Below, one piece after another: positions 1-8,838 of a DNA stretch of 64,000 nt (positions are counted from its first letter, which is position 1; every line of letters begins with the position of its first letter). The DNA is from Pseudomonadota bacterium (GTDB lineage: Bacteria; Desulfobacterota; Desulfobacteria; Desulfobacterales; Desulfolunaceae). A model generated the notes under the pieces. The model worked only from the letters and a program-made list of their open reading frames with translations. It was not told the DNA's origin and did no database searches. The DNA is taken from assembly GCA_018818835.1 (NCBI GenBank), contig JAHIRD010000027.1, forward strand, positions 164,845 to 228,844, given 5' to 3'. Made by a program: the position numbers and the translations under genes.

Positions 1-2
1 GA

Positions 3-1247
3 AAAGATGCCATTGGCAAAGCCCAGACAGGTACTGGAAAAAGTGCGGCGTTTCTCGTTACCATTTTCACCCATATTCTGCGAAATCCGATCACGGGCGG
101 CCCACCCAAAGGTCAACCCCGCGCACTTATTTTAGCCCCCACCCGGGAGTTGGTTCTTCAAATAGAAAAGGATGCCTTAGGCCTCTGCAAATACACCCCC
201 ATCAAAATTTTATCGGTTTTCGGGGGTATCGGTTATGACAAGCAAATGCGTTTTCTTAAAGAACGGTCTTTTGATGTGATCGTCGCCACACCAGGACGGT
301 TGATTGATTTTAAAAACAAAAATCTCATCAAACTCGACAAGATCGAAATTCTTGTTCTTGACGAAGCGGACCGTATGCTGGATATGGGTTTTATGCCTGA
401 TGTACGTAATATTGTCTACAGTACGCCCCACAAGAATAAGCGCCAAACGTTTTTTTACAGCGCAACGGTTTCACCGGAAGTGACCCGCATGGCCGAGCAA
501 TGGACCACGGATCCGGTAAAAATTGAAATCGAACCGGAACAGGTGGCGTCGGATTCGGTAAAACAGGTCATTTATATCACCACGTCCAAAGAAAAATTTC
601 CCCTTTTATATAATCTCATCACCAAAGAAAATCTTGAACGGGTTCTTGTTTTTACAAATAGACGGGATCAGGCCAGAGATCTTGCGTTGAAACTCAGCCG
701 CTATGCCATTACAACATCCCTGATTTCAGGGGAGATTCATCAAAACAAGCGAATCAAAGCATTGGAAGACTTCCGTGAGGGTAAATGCCGCGTTCTCGTG
801 GCCACAGATGTTGCTGCCCGGGGGCTTCATGTGGATGATATCAGCCATGTCATAAACTTCAATCTACCCCAGGATGCTGAAAATTATGTGCATCGAATCG
901 GAAGAACCGGGAGAGCCGGTACAAAAGGCATTTCCGTCAGTTTCGCCTGTGAGGATGATTCCTTTCACATTCCTGATATCGAGGCTTTTCTTGGAAACGA
1001 TCTGATTTGTGAGCATCCGGACGACGAGCTTCTTAAAACGCTTCCCCCTCCGTCCCGTAGTGTTGCGGAAGTTGTTTCTGATGACAAACCCCAGCAAAGG
1101 AAAAGCCAGTCCCGTAATAGAACCGGTTCACGCCCAAACGAAAGGCCCCCTGGTTCACGAACAGGACGGCCCAGAAGACCCCGAACAGCGGGTAAGCCCA
1201 GAAACCCGGCTAAACCCGGAAACAACGCACCCACGTCCGGGGACTGA
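3..1247 (+). CDS. DEAD-box ATP-dependent RNA helicase, 5' end outside window
   Basis: The reading frame is open from the left window edge, so the N-terminus is missing; 414 residues are visible. Motif I (AQTGTGKS) lies at once at the start, followed by motif Ia (PTREL), DEAD near visible residue 120, SAT near 153 and HRIGRTGRAG near 297. This is a complete RecA-like helicase core of the RhlB/RhlE type. The last ~50 residues are a basic, Arg/Pro/Gly-rich tail, typical of RNA-binding tails on these enzymes. It unwinds short RNA duplexes using ATP, probably in ribosome assembly or mRNA turnover. A HAD phosphatase gene follows 23 bp downstream. It is one of three DEAD-box helicases in this window. 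The subfamily is not certain because the Q-motif region is cut off. Confidence 0.95.
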   Translation, partial: KDAIGKAQTGTGKSAAFLVTIFTHILRNPITGGPPKGQPRALILAPTRELVLQIEKDALGLCKYTPIKILSVFGGIGYDKQMRFLKERSFDVIVATPGRLIDFKNKNLIKLDKIEILVLDEADRMLDMGFMPDVRNIVYSTPHKNKRQTFFYSATVSPEVTRMAEQWTTDPVKIEIEPEQVASDSVKQVIYITTSKEKFPLLYNLITKENLERVLVFTNRRDQARDLALKLSRYAITTSLISGEIHQNKRIKALEDFREGKCRVLVATDVAARGLHVDDISHVINFNLPQDAENYVHRIGRTGRAGTKGISVSFACEDDSFHIPDIEAFLGNDLICEHPDDELLKTLPPPSRSVAEVVSDDKPQQRKSQSRNRTGSRPNERPPGSRTGRPRRPRTAGKPRNPAKPGNNAPTSGD

Positions 1248-1270
1248 CGTTTTTAAAGGAGGTGAGATCC

Positions 1271-1873
1271 ATGAACAGTCCAACCTTAATGTTCGATCTG
1301 GGTGGAGTTTTCATAGAGCTCACCGGCGTTACAAAGATGCTCGAATGGACCCAAAACAGGTTGAGTGTCGATGATCTCTGGGATATCTGGTTTGCATCAG
1401 ACCATGTCAAAGGCTTTGAAACAGGCCAGATGGATGATCTAACATTTGCACGTGGAATTGTGGATGAATTTGATTTGGCCATCAATTCCCATGAGTTTCT
1501 TTTTCATTTTTCATCCTGGTCCAATCACCTGTTTCCCGGTTCGCGTAAGCTGCTTTCCCATCTAAAAGAAAACTATACACTGGCATGTTTATCCAACACC
1601 AACGCCATCCATTGGAAAAACATGTGCGATAAATTTAACATTGATCGCTATTTTCATTTCAATTTTCCATCCCACATGATCGGCAAGGTCAAACCTGAAC
1701 TCGATACGTTTACGTTTGTGATTGATCAACTGGCAACTCCCCCTGACCAGATATATTTTTTTGATGACAATCCTGATAATATCCAGAATGCCGCAAAGGC
1801 CGGGTTAAAAGCATTTCGTGTTGTAGGCATTCAGGAACTGAATGAAACCCTGTCCAGGCTTTCTCTCGTCTGA
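1271..1873 (+). CDS. HAD-IA phosphatase, YihX-like
   Basis: A 200-residue haloacid-dehalogenase hydrolase. The start at 1271 is chosen because a full Shine-Dalgarno (AAAGGAGGTG) ends five to six bases before it; a GTG nine bases upstream falls inside that site. Motif I reads FDLGGV, with the second acid replaced by Gly, which is normal for the YihX branch. Motif II is LSNTN near residue 108. The lysine of motif III is in KVKPE and motif IV is FFDDNPDN near 157. YihX of E. coli is a sugar-phosphate (glucose-1-phosphate) phosphatase, but the substrate here cannot be read from sequence. It lies 23 bp behind the helicase gene and is probably co-transcribed with it. Confidence 0.88.
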   Translation: MNSPTLMFDLGGVFIELTGVTKMLEWTQNRLSVDDLWDIWFASDHVKGFETGQMDDLTFARGIVDEFDLAINSHEFLFHFSSWSNHLFPGSRKLLSHLKENYTLACLSNTNAIHWKNMCDKFNIDRYFHFNFPSHMIGKVKPELDTFTFVIDQLATPPDQIYFFDDNPDNIQNAAKAGLKAFRVVGIQELNETLSRLSLV

Positions 1874-1897
1874 TGCGTCAGGCCCATGTGTTATCTG

Positions 1898-1926
1898 TTG
1901 ACCTGGGGATTCAATCTCATTATATT
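1898..1926 (+). promoter_or_regulatory. sigma-70 promoter for the BMP/ABC operon
   Basis: A -35 box TTGACC (1898-1903), an exact 17-base spacer, and a -10 box TATATT (1921-1926) lie about 80 bp before the binding-protein start. Five of six bases match consensus in each box. Confidence 0.65.
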
Positions 1927-2002
1927 TCTCTTTTCAAAATGCTTATTTCCCAATGATTCTTTGCAATTTCATAGACCTTTTTGTAACCAAGGAGAATGCA
2001 CC

Positions 2003-3199
2003 ATGGCCACTAAACCTTTTGTGAAGATCTTTTTTGTCATAACCTTGTTTTTTTTATTTATATCCGGATCCCCGGCTCTTTCAGCCCAACCCGATCAGAC
2101 CTTTACCTTCGGTCTTCTTTTAGTCGGCCCCATGAATGACCATGGATGGAGCCAGGCCCATTTTGAGGCTGGAAAATATGTTGAGGAGCATCTCAAATCA
2201 AGCAAGATGTTATATATCGACAAGGTAAATCCAGCGGATCGTCCCGGCATAACAATCCCCCAACTTGCCGATGATATGATTGAAAAAGGTGCACGTCTTA
2301 TCATTGCAAATTCCGATGATATGAGCGACGGCATCATTGAAGCCGCCACCATGCATCCTGATATTTACTTCATCCATGTGTCGGGTGACGGGGCACTGAC
2401 CGGAAAAGCACCAAAAAACCTGAGTAATGTTATGGGGCGCATGGAATACGGTAAAATGATGGCCGGTTTTGCCGCTGCCATGACCACCAAGACAGGAAAA
2501 ATTGCCTACCTTGGCCCCCTGATCAATGATGAAACGCGTCGCTTGACCGTATCCTGTTATCTTGGTGCTCGTTATGCCTGGGAGCATGTTCTCAAGAGAA
2601 AACCCTCCGAGCTTCAATTCGAAGTCTCCTGGATTGGATTCTGGTTTAATATTCCCGGAGTTACCTCTGATCCGACCCAGGTCACCGGTTCATTCTTTAA
2701 TTCGGGTTACGATGTTGTTATTTCAGGAATCGATACATCCGAAGCATCCATTGTCGCTAACCAAAAACGCATGGCCAAAAAAGATGTCTACGCCATTCCC
2801 TACGATTATAAAAATGCCTGTGACGGGGCATCTGCTGTCTGCTTGGGTGTCCCCTATTACAACTGGGGACCCAGTTATGTGGACTTAATCAGTCAGACCA
2901 TGAAGGGTAATTTGAAACAGCAGTGGCTCTGGCTCTCTCCCAATTGGCAGGATATCAACAATCCGGATACCAGCCATGTTGGATTTATCAAAGGACCCGC
3001 TCTTTCAGATATCGCATCCAAAGCCCTGGATCTATTTATCTCTGATATGGGTACTGGAAAAATTCAATTATTCAAGGGACCCTTGAATTACCAGGATGGC
3101 TCTGTTTTTCTTGCACCCGATGAAGTGGCAAATGATAAAAAAATCTGGTATATGGAACAACTTCTTAGTGGTATGAAAGGCCAAAGCCGGGTTCAATAA
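2003..3199 (+). CDS. BMP-family nucleoside ABC transporter substrate-binding protein
   Basis: A 398-residue exported protein of the BMP/PnrA family (basic membrane protein, PF02608). The start at 2003 is preceded by AAGGAG nine bases upstream, and it yields a classical signal peptide (KxF, a run of ~17 hydrophobic residues, then SPALSA before the mature chain). The longer frame from 1886 lacks a ribosome site. GLLLVGPMNDHGWSQAH close to the mature N-terminus is the typical ligand-site region of BMP proteins. Members of this family bind purine or other nucleosides in the periplasm and pass them to an ABC importer. The next three genes encode exactly such an importer. No lipobox Cys is seen, so it is probably soluble rather than lipid-anchored. 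Confidence 0.92.
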   Translation: MATKPFVKIFFVITLFFLFISGSPALSAQPDQTFTFGLLLVGPMNDHGWSQAHFEAGKYVEEHLKSSKMLYIDKVNPADRPGITIPQLADDMIEKGARLIIANSDDMSDGIIEAATMHPDIYFIHVSGDGALTGKAPKNLSNVMGRMEYGKMMAGFAAAMTTKTGKIAYLGPLINDETRRLTVSCYLGARYAWEHVLKRKPSELQFEVSWIGFWFNIPGVTSDPTQVTGSFFNSGYDVVISGIDTSEASIVANQKRMAKKDVYAIPYDYKNACDGASAVCLGVPYYNWGPSYVDLISQTMKGNLKQQWLWLSPNWQDINNPDTSHVGFIKGPALSDIASKALDLFISDMGTGKIQLFKGPLNYQDGSVFLAPDEVANDKKIWYMEQLLSGMKGQSRVQ

Positions 3200-3221
3200 T
3201 ACCTGACTACAGGTGTAATGT

Positions 3222-4691
3222 GTGATTGAAATCATAGACATCCACAAACATTATGGTCATGTTAAAGCCAATAATGGTATTTCAATGACCATCAAAGACG
3301 GCTCCATTCATGCCATACTTGGAGAAAATGGTGCAGGGAAAAGCACCTTGATGAAAATTCTTTCCGGTTATATTCATCAAAATTCCGGATTGATCAAAAT
3401 CAATGACCAAATTGTTGATTTCTCTTCCACCTCAGTCGCCGCAACATTCGGCATAGGTATGCTCTACCAGGATCCAATGGATTTTCCCCAACTTTCTGTC
3501 ATCGATAATTTTATGATCGGGCAGGCTAAAGGAATTTTCATCAAAAAACGCACGTTTTTAAATCGATTTTATCACCTTTCACAATCTCTTGGTTTTTCAT
3601 TGGAGCCTGATTGTCTGGTTAAAACCCTGACCGTAGGTGAACGACAGCAACTCGAAATCCTACGTCTCTTGTCCCTTGGAACCCAGGTACTTATTCTTGA
3701 TGAACCCACCACTGGAATCTCAGATCTCCAGAAGGACACTCTTTTTTCAGCCCTCACCCGTTTAACCCGTGATGGTAAAAGTATTGTGCTTGTTTCTCAC
3801 AAACTCGAAGACGTTGAAACGCTTTGTGACACGATTACTGTCCTTAGACAAGGCAGGGTCAGCGGTCATATGGTGAAACCCTTTGATACAAATAAACTGC
3901 TTGATTTAATGTTTGAAACACGGTCTTCTCCTCCCGGACGACTTGTGACAAGCCAAGGCCCTGTTTTTTTCTCTCTTAATCAGGTTTCAGCCAAGGGTGG
4001 CCGTGTGGGTCTTAAAAACCTGAATCTCAAAATTCATCAACACGACGTTATCGGTCTGGCTGGACTGGAAGGAAGCGGACAAAGTGTTTTCCTTAAGGTT
4101 TCATCCGGTTTATTGCCTGTTCAATCCGGGACCATTTGTCTGGACAATAAAAACATTGTTGGCAAAAGCCACGTCTATTTTCAAAATTCCGGCATTACTT
4201 ATCTCCCGTCCTCTCGTCTTGAAGAAGGATTGGTACCCGGTTTAAGTATTACGCAGCATGTTTCACTGAGCGCTCGGCCCAAACCCCTTATTGTTAACCA
4301 CAAAAAAGCGCTTATCTCTTCCCGGGATGCCATTGACACCTTTCACATTAAAGCCCGACCAGACTCCTATGTAGAAACACTTTCCGGGGGAAACCAACAG
4401 CGCCTTTTGCTCTCTTTGCTGCCCTTAAAACCACGGCTTCTCCTCCTTGAGAACCCCACCAGAGGACTTGACCTTTCGTCTGCATATTTCGTATGGAACC
4501 ATCTTCAGGCGTTTTGCAAAACCGATCACACCTCCATACTGTTCACCTCTTCAGAAATTGATGAAATTATGATGGTATCAAACCGTATCCTCGTATTTTA
4601 CGACGGCAAGGTGGTTCTTGATAAAAAAACCGCCGAAACAACCATTCATGAAATCGGTGCAGCCATTGCCGGAAAGAGCGTACACCTATGA
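3222..4691 (+). CDS. ABC importer ATPase with two nucleotide-binding domains (nucleoside/sugar type)
   Basis: A 489-residue duplicated ATPase like RbsA and NupA/YufO. The start is GTG at 3222 with AGGTG upstream. Domain 1 has Walker A GENGAGKST (residues 34-42), a divergent signature LTVGERQQLE and Walker B LILDEPTTG. Domain 2 has a degenerate P-loop (GLEGSGQS, Gln in place of Lys), a full LSGGNQQR signature and LLLENPTRGLD. This asymmetry is usual for the family, in which one site hydrolyses ATP poorly. It powers the permease pair that follows. It sits 22 bp after the binding-protein gene. The 49-bp gap to the next gene holds a parS-like palindrome. Confidence 0.93.
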   Translation: MIEIIDIHKHYGHVKANNGISMTIKDGSIHAILGENGAGKSTLMKILSGYIHQNSGLIKINDQIVDFSSTSVAATFGIGMLYQDPMDFPQLSVIDNFMIGQAKGIFIKKRTFLNRFYHLSQSLGFSLEPDCLVKTLTVGERQQLEILRLLSLGTQVLILDEPTTGISDLQKDTLFSALTRLTRDGKSIVLVSHKLEDVETLCDTITVLRQGRVSGHMVKPFDTNKLLDLMFETRSSPPGRLVTSQGPVFFSLNQVSAKGGRVGLKNLNLKIHQHDVIGLAGLEGSGQSVFLKVSSGLLPVQSGTICLDNKNIVGKSHVYFQNSGITYLPSSRLEEGLVPGLSITQHVSLSARPKPLIVNHKKALISSRDAIDTFHIKARPDSYVETLSGGNQQRLLLSLLPLKPRLLLLENPTRGLDLSSAYFVWNHLQAFCKTDHTSILFTSSEIDEIMMVSNRILVFYDGKVVLDKKTAETTIHEIGAAIAGKSVHL

Positions 4692-4713
4692 TTTTATTTA
4701 TTATTTTTCACAT

Positions 4714-4729
4714 TGTTTCATGTGAAACA
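4714..4729. promoter_or_regulatory. parS-like ParB binding site 1
   Basis: TGTTTCATGTGAAACA matches the universal chromosomal parS palindrome TGTTTCACGTGAAACA at 15 of 16 positions; the one change is in the centre. It lies in the short gap between the ATPase and the first permease gene, about 19 kb from the likely origin. Confidence 0.7.
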
Positions 4730-4740
4730 CCGGAGCACCT

Positions 4741-5823
4741 ATGAAACGTCGTATGGAGTCTTATGGAAAGATGGTTCAGCTATTATTTATGAACCCTGTT
4801 TTTTTTATTGGAATATCCTTGCTGCTGGTTTTCATTATGACCAGCATGGTTCTTATATTAACCGGTGCCCCCCCTTTTTCTGTTTATAAGCAAATTTTTT
4901 TGGGGTCCCTGTCCACCGGTTCAAAATTTGGACATGTCATTAAAGCATGGATACCTCTGACGTTATGCGCCATCGGACTTCTGTACACTTTCCGAATTAA
5001 TCTTTGGAATATTGGTGTTGAAGGTCAAATGATCATAGGCGCTGTATTTTGCACCTTTATTATTCGCCTCTTTCCAAACAGCCCTTATCCTATCATGATT
5101 CTTTTTTTGGCTTTTTTTTCATCCATGATGGGAGGAGCCCTGTGGGCCTTGTTGGCTGGTTTTTTAAAAACAAAAGGTGGCGTCAATGAAATATTTGCGG
5201 GTTTGGGTTTAAATTTTGTGGCCCAAGGATTGATTCTCTGGCTTATCTTCGGCCCATGGAAACGTCCAGGTGTCGCGTCAATGAGTGGAACAGAAATTAT
5301 TCCCAAGGGATTGTGGCTTTCTTTAATTGAAAGAACTGCAATCCCCCCAGCCGGCCTTATCCTCACTTTTCTGGCACTTTTTGTTACGTATTTACTTCTT
5401 AAATACACTAAAATCGGACTTGGATTGAAAGCCATCGGATTAAACCCAAAGGCGTCACTTCTTTTTGGATTAAAACCTTCCCTCTACATGCTCCTGGCTA
5501 TGGTTTTCGGAGGAGGTCTTGCCGGTTTTGCCGGATGCATACAGGTGACCGGGGTTTATCATAGGCTTATTCCATCCATATCAAGCAACTATGGCTACCT
5601 TGCTCTTCTTGTCGTCATGTTGTCAAATTATGATATTAGGCTCGTTCCCATCGTCTCATTTTTCTTCTCCTGCCTTAATGTGGGAAGTATACAACTTCCC
5701 ATGGTCTTACACATAGACTCTTCTCTCAGCGGTGTTATTCAGGGGTCTCTTGTTTTGACATTTCTTGCACTCCATGCTCTACACAGAAGACTATCAACAC
5801 CCAAGGAGATACAGCCATCATGA
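4741..5823 (+). CDS. ABC transporter permease (nucleoside type, NupP-like)
   Basis: A 360-residue integral membrane protein with eight to ten hydrophobic segments, of the BPD_transp_2 family (as in RbsC, LivHM and NupP/YufP). The segment FRINLWNIGVEGQMIIGAVF is the conserved NxGxEGQ motif of BMP-linked nucleoside permeases, and GGVNEIFAGLGLNFVAQG is the other signature region. It forms one half of the membrane channel for the substrate delivered by the BMP protein. The next permease gene begins inside its stop region (ATGA overlap at 5820), so the two are translationally coupled. Confidence 0.92.
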   Translation: MKRRMESYGKMVQLLFMNPVFFIGISLLLVFIMTSMVLILTGAPPFSVYKQIFLGSLSTGSKFGHVIKAWIPLTLCAIGLLYTFRINLWNIGVEGQMIIGAVFCTFIIRLFPNSPYPIMILFLAFFSSMMGGALWALLAGFLKTKGGVNEIFAGLGLNFVAQGLILWLIFGPWKRPGVASMSGTEIIPKGLWLSLIERTAIPPAGLILTFLALFVTYLLLKYTKIGLGLKAIGLNPKASLLFGLKPSLYMLLAMVFGGGLAGFAGCIQVTGVYHRLIPSISSNYGYLALLVVMLSNYDIRLVPIVSFFFSCLNVGSIQLPMVLHIDSSLSGVIQGSLVLTFLALHALHRRLSTPKEIQPS

Positions 5824-6797
5824 ATGATTTTAGTGCCATGATGATCCTTTCAAGTATTATTGCCGCCGCCTGCCCCATTATATTTGCTGCCATCGGTGAA
5901 ACCATTACCGAAAAATCAGGCGTCATCAATTTATCTTTGGATGGAACCATTCTTTTATCGGCCATGACGGCTTTTGTCATATCCTATTCAACCGGTTCTG
6001 TCTTTCTTGGATTTTTCATGGCCTCTTTGGTGGGTGGTTTTGTGGCCTTGATTGTTGTTTTTTTTAGTATTTATCTTCGAGTATCCCAGGTGGCTGTGGG
6101 TTTTGTTTTAACCTTAACCTGCAGAGATCTCGCTTACTTTATCGGAAACCCTTATTCGCGTCTCCTTGGCCCACAGGTTCAACCCCTTCCTATCCCTTTT
6201 TTGTCCGACCTGCCATTTATTGGTACTGCTTTTTTCTCACATAATGTTGTTGTTTACGTTTGTTATATATTTTTTTTCTTTAGCTGGTTCTATATTGAAA
6301 AAACGCCCATGGGGCATATTCTTAAAGCCGTTGGAGAACATCCCCACGCAGCCTACTCTCGAGGCATACATCCCCATCGAATTCAACTTATATATGGTTT
6401 TGTGGGTGGTGTTTTTGTGGGCATTGCGGGTGCTTCATATTCCCTGTTTATGAAAGCAGGTTGGGGACGCCCCCAGGGATGTGAAGGAATTGGCTGGATT
6501 GCCTTGGCCCTTGTTATTTTCGGGGGTTGGAATATTTCAAGGGTTGTCATAGGATGTTATCTTTTCTCTTTTTTACAGGTCATGGGAATTTTCTTCCAGC
6601 AATGGTTTCCGACCTTTCCCTCACCTGTTTTCCAGGTCGCCCCTTTTCCATTGATGATTTTTTCTCTGGTGATCATTCATGTTTCTCAAAATGATAAAAT
6701 TCGTGAGTGGTCTAAAGATAAAAACGTTATTCTATTTTTTCTAAATCGATTTTCTCACTCAGCGCCAGCCCATCTGGGAAAACGTTTTCATGTATGA
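5820..6797 (+). CDS. ABC transporter permease (nucleoside type, NupQ-like)
   Basis: A 325-residue membrane protein, second permease of the nucleoside importer. ITEKSGVINLSLDGTIL near residues 28-44 is the hallmark of this half (ERSGVxNxGxEG in relatives), and GEHPHAAYSRGI near 178 is the conserved cytoplasmic loop that contacts the ATPase. It overlaps the previous gene by four bases. With the BMP protein, the double ATPase and the first permease this is a complete importer. The substrate is probably a nucleoside, by family only. It is the last clear gene before the convergent minus-strand block; the 184-bp gap holds a weak GC hairpin around 6919-6948. Confidence 0.92.
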   Translation: MNDFSAMMILSSIIAAACPIIFAAIGETITEKSGVINLSLDGTILLSAMTAFVISYSTGSVFLGFFMASLVGGFVALIVVFFSIYLRVSQVAVGFVLTLTCRDLAYFIGNPYSRLLGPQVQPLPIPFLSDLPFIGTAFFSHNVVVYVCYIFFFFSWFYIEKTPMGHILKAVGEHPHAAYSRGIHPHRIQLIYGFVGGVFVGIAGASYSLFMKAGWGRPQGCEGIGWIALALVIFGGWNISRVVIGCYLFSFLQVMGIFFQQWFPTFPSPVFQVAPFPLMIFSLVIIHVSQNDKIREWSKDKNVILFFLNRFSHSAPAHLGKRFHV

Positions 6798-6981
6798 AAA
6801 TTACAAGTGATCATGATAAATCAGAGGAATTTAAATCCCAGGCATCCGAAAAATGGCCCCGAAAAAGCCATCAAAACCGACGATCTCCCGCGCCTGAATA
6901 CCAAACCATACAAAGCAGGCCCGGGTGTATAAAAAGTTATATTTGGGCCCTATTTCAGGGCAGTCATATTTTTACACTCTT

Positions 6982-7797
6982 TTAATACCTAAAAACAAGG
7001 GCACACCACCCTGACTCTGATTTTTCCCAGATTAATTTTCCGTGATTGAATTTATAGGCATTCATTATTTTTTCTTTTTCTTCGTTTTTTATTCCGGATA
7101 AAACAATGAGTCCCTTTGGGGAAATCATCCGGGCAATGGGCTCTTGAAAATCCAAAAGTGTCGGAAAACGTAAATTGGCAATAATCAGATTGTACATCTC
7201 AAAATCTATAAATTTATCGCTAACCGTGATATTTTCCGACAGATGATTAATTTTTACATTTTCTTCCGCTTCACTGACAGACACAGGATCAATATCAATG
7301 GCCAGAACGTGTTTTGCACCAAGTTTTGATGCCACAATAGCCAAAACACCGGTTCCTGTTCCAATATCCAAAGCATGTGTAATTGAATGATTTGTTTTTT
7401 CGTTCATTTCAAAAAGAAAGCTAAGGGCTAAAATTGATAGTCGAGTGGTGGGGTGGGTTCCGCGACCAAAGGCGATTCCCTTATGGAGACTTACAACGTT
7501 TTCACCGAAATCGGATGAATATTCCACATCCGGGGGTTTAAGAATGACGTTGGCGGATATTCGAACAGGGCGGCTAAATGAGATGGACAGACAGGTTCTT
7601 CCATATAAATCCTGATATTCAATATCTCCCTGGGACACAAGTTTATTAATGATAGCCCGTGACTGTTTTCGATCAAAGCCCCAAGTATTTCTTATCTCCA
7701 TACAAAGCTCGGATGGGGTCATGACCTTTTGTCGTTCTTTCATATAATCAACAACCCAGGCATGAATCACGTCTGCCGACACACTGTGATCCATCAC
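6982..7797 (-). CDS. prmA: PrmA-like ribosomal protein L11 methyltransferase with extra N-terminal domain
   Basis: A 271-residue SAM-dependent methyltransferase. The PrmA substrate/AdoMet motif AFGRGTHPTTR is at residues 109-119 and SAM motif I DIGTGTG at 144-150. IIANLRF at 205-211 matches the NIL/NPP-like post-motif of PrmA. PrmA trimethylates lysines of ribosomal protein L11. The first ~70 residues do not look like the usual PrmA N-terminus; they resemble a small helix-turn-helix-like module (residues 25-70, MTPSELCMEI ... GDIEYQD). The exact target is therefore inferred. Its start overlaps the stop of the upstream 117-residue gene by four bases (7794-7797), so the two are coupled. Confidence 0.8.
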   Translation of the reverse strand: MMDHSVSADVIHAWVVDYMKERQKVMTPSELCMEIRNTWGFDRKQSRAIINKLVSQGDIEYQDLYGRTCLSISFSRPVRISANVILKPPDVEYSSDFGENVVSLHKGIAFGRGTHPTTRLSILALSFLFEMNEKTNHSITHALDIGTGTGVLAIVASKLGAKHVLAIDIDPVSVSEAEENVKINHLSENITVSDKFIDFEMYNLIIANLRFPTLLDFQEPIARMISPKGLIVLSGIKNEEKEKIMNAYKFNHGKLIWEKSESGWCALVFRY

Positions 7798-8147
7798 TCC
7801 AACTCACTGCCTTCTTTTTTAAGAAGATCAGCATACCAAAGGGAGAATTCAAACATTCCACGGTATTTATCATTATTGTTCATCAAGGCAAGGGCCATTT
7901 CAAAAACACCCTCTCCAAAAGAGACAGAACTTGTTTCTTCCCTGCGTGTCTGAAGAAACTCATGAACCAGCTCATGAATCGTGCGCTTAGTGATATCTTT
8001 GCGAATATCCAGGGGGTCTTTGGGCTCTTGAAAGGGGTCCCACTGATCATATCCCTGTCTTACAATTCTCTTTTGACCCCGTTTTCCCATGGAATCAAAA
8101 ATGGCTTTTTTTCTTTGTTCAATAACGTCTTTGCTTAATGCTTCCAT
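7794..8147 (-). CDS. conserved-looking small protein of unknown function
   Basis: A 117-residue, soluble, charged protein with no recognised motif, signal peptide or membrane segment. The N-terminal half is basic (KRGQKRIVRQGYDQWDPF) and the C-terminal half is predicted helical (GEGVFEMALALM ... MFEFSLWYADLL). It is tightly packed between the YkgJ-type gene (2-bp gap) and the PrmA-like gene (4-bp overlap), so these three are almost surely one transcript. The context suggests a role together with the Cys-cluster protein or the methyltransferase, but nothing in the sequence says which. Confidence 0.8.
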   Translation of the reverse strand: MEALSKDVIEQRKKAIFDSMGKRGQKRIVRQGYDQWDPFQEPKDPLDIRKDITKRTIHELVHEFLQTRREETSSVSFGEGVFEMALALMNNNDKYRGMFEFSLWYADLLKKEGSELE

Positions 8148-8149
8148 GA

Positions 8150-8809
8150 CTAATCCACAACCTTTAAACTTGGCAAACCCAGGTATTCTTCGTTATAATC
8201 CGTCAGAAGACACATGGACACGGGAACAAGAACATCCCCCATTTTCTTGAATTTTGATTTTATGTCAAAAACCATGCTGTTCGAAATACTATAAAGTTGT
8301 TTGTAGACACTATCCATATTTAACGTCGGATACGGTGTACCTTTTACAAATCCTGAAAGGCCGCAGGTGTGCCCTATGCCAGCCGCTGACGTGGGAATGC
8401 CGTAAACCCTGCATGCAATGGGTCTGTATTCATACATCATACAGGTATTGGTATCATCCAGTAAGGGGCAGGCAATTTTTTCCTTTGAAATCCTTTCGAT
8501 GATTTTATGACTATTTATACCCATCTTATCGGCTTCACTGGCATCTTTTTTTAGTTTAAATATTTTTCTGTCGGCTTTATCAGCATAGGTGATAATCTCG
8601 TGTTTTATTTTTCCGGCAAAATTTTCATCAAATTTCTGTTTAATATACATGGCCTCAATGAGGGTCAGATCAAAAAGTGCATGACAGCAATCGGCACAAC
8701 CGGGTTTACAGACAACGCAATCCCCATATTCATTTTTAACCTTGGCGCATACATCATCGATATTTTTAACCAAGGTTTCATATTTCTTGAAATAACTTGA
8801 AAAATCCAT
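8150..8809 (-). CDS. YkgJ-family Cys-cluster (metal-binding) protein
   Basis: A 219-residue protein of the YkgJ / UPF0153 family. Cysteines are grouped at residues 31, 34, 38, 41 and 42 (CxxCxxxCxxCC), then at 114, 123 and 133 (CPLLDDTNTC ... RPIAC), with a further Cys at 149. The phrase YEYRPIACRVYG is the family signature. Members are thought to coordinate zinc or an iron-sulfur cluster; their biochemical role is not established. It starts the three-gene unit with the 117-residue protein and the PrmA-like enzyme. A parS-like palindrome lies just upstream (8823-8838), between this gene and mnmE. Confidence 0.88.
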   Translation of the reverse strand: MDFSSYFKKYETLVKNIDDVCAKVKNEYGDCVVCKPGCADCCHALFDLTLIEAMYIKQKFDENFAGKIKHEIITYADKADRKIFKLKKDASEADKMGINSHKIIERISKEKIACPLLDDTNTCMMYEYRPIACRVYGIPTSAAGIGHTCGLSGFVKGTPYPTLNMDSVYKQLYSISNSMVFDIKSKFKKMGDVLVPVSMCLLTDYNEEYLGLPSLKVVD

Positions 8810-8822
8810 ACATCCTCTCTAT

Positions 8823-8838
8823 CGTTTCACGTGAAACA
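8823..8838. promoter_or_regulatory. parS-like ParB binding site 2
   Basis: CGTTTCACGTGAAACA matches TGTTTCACGTGAAACA at 15 of 16 positions, with an intact central CACGTG and a 14-base perfect palindrome. It fills the 29-bp gap between the mnmE stop codon and the YkgJ gene, about 15 kb from the likely origin. Confidence 0.85.

Noticed and set aside
6794..6985. 63-codon frame overlapping the end of the second permease gene
   Set aside because: No ribosome site beyond the ATGA overlap, odd composition, runs into the convergent gene end; more likely the 3' untranslated part with a weak hairpin (6919-6948).
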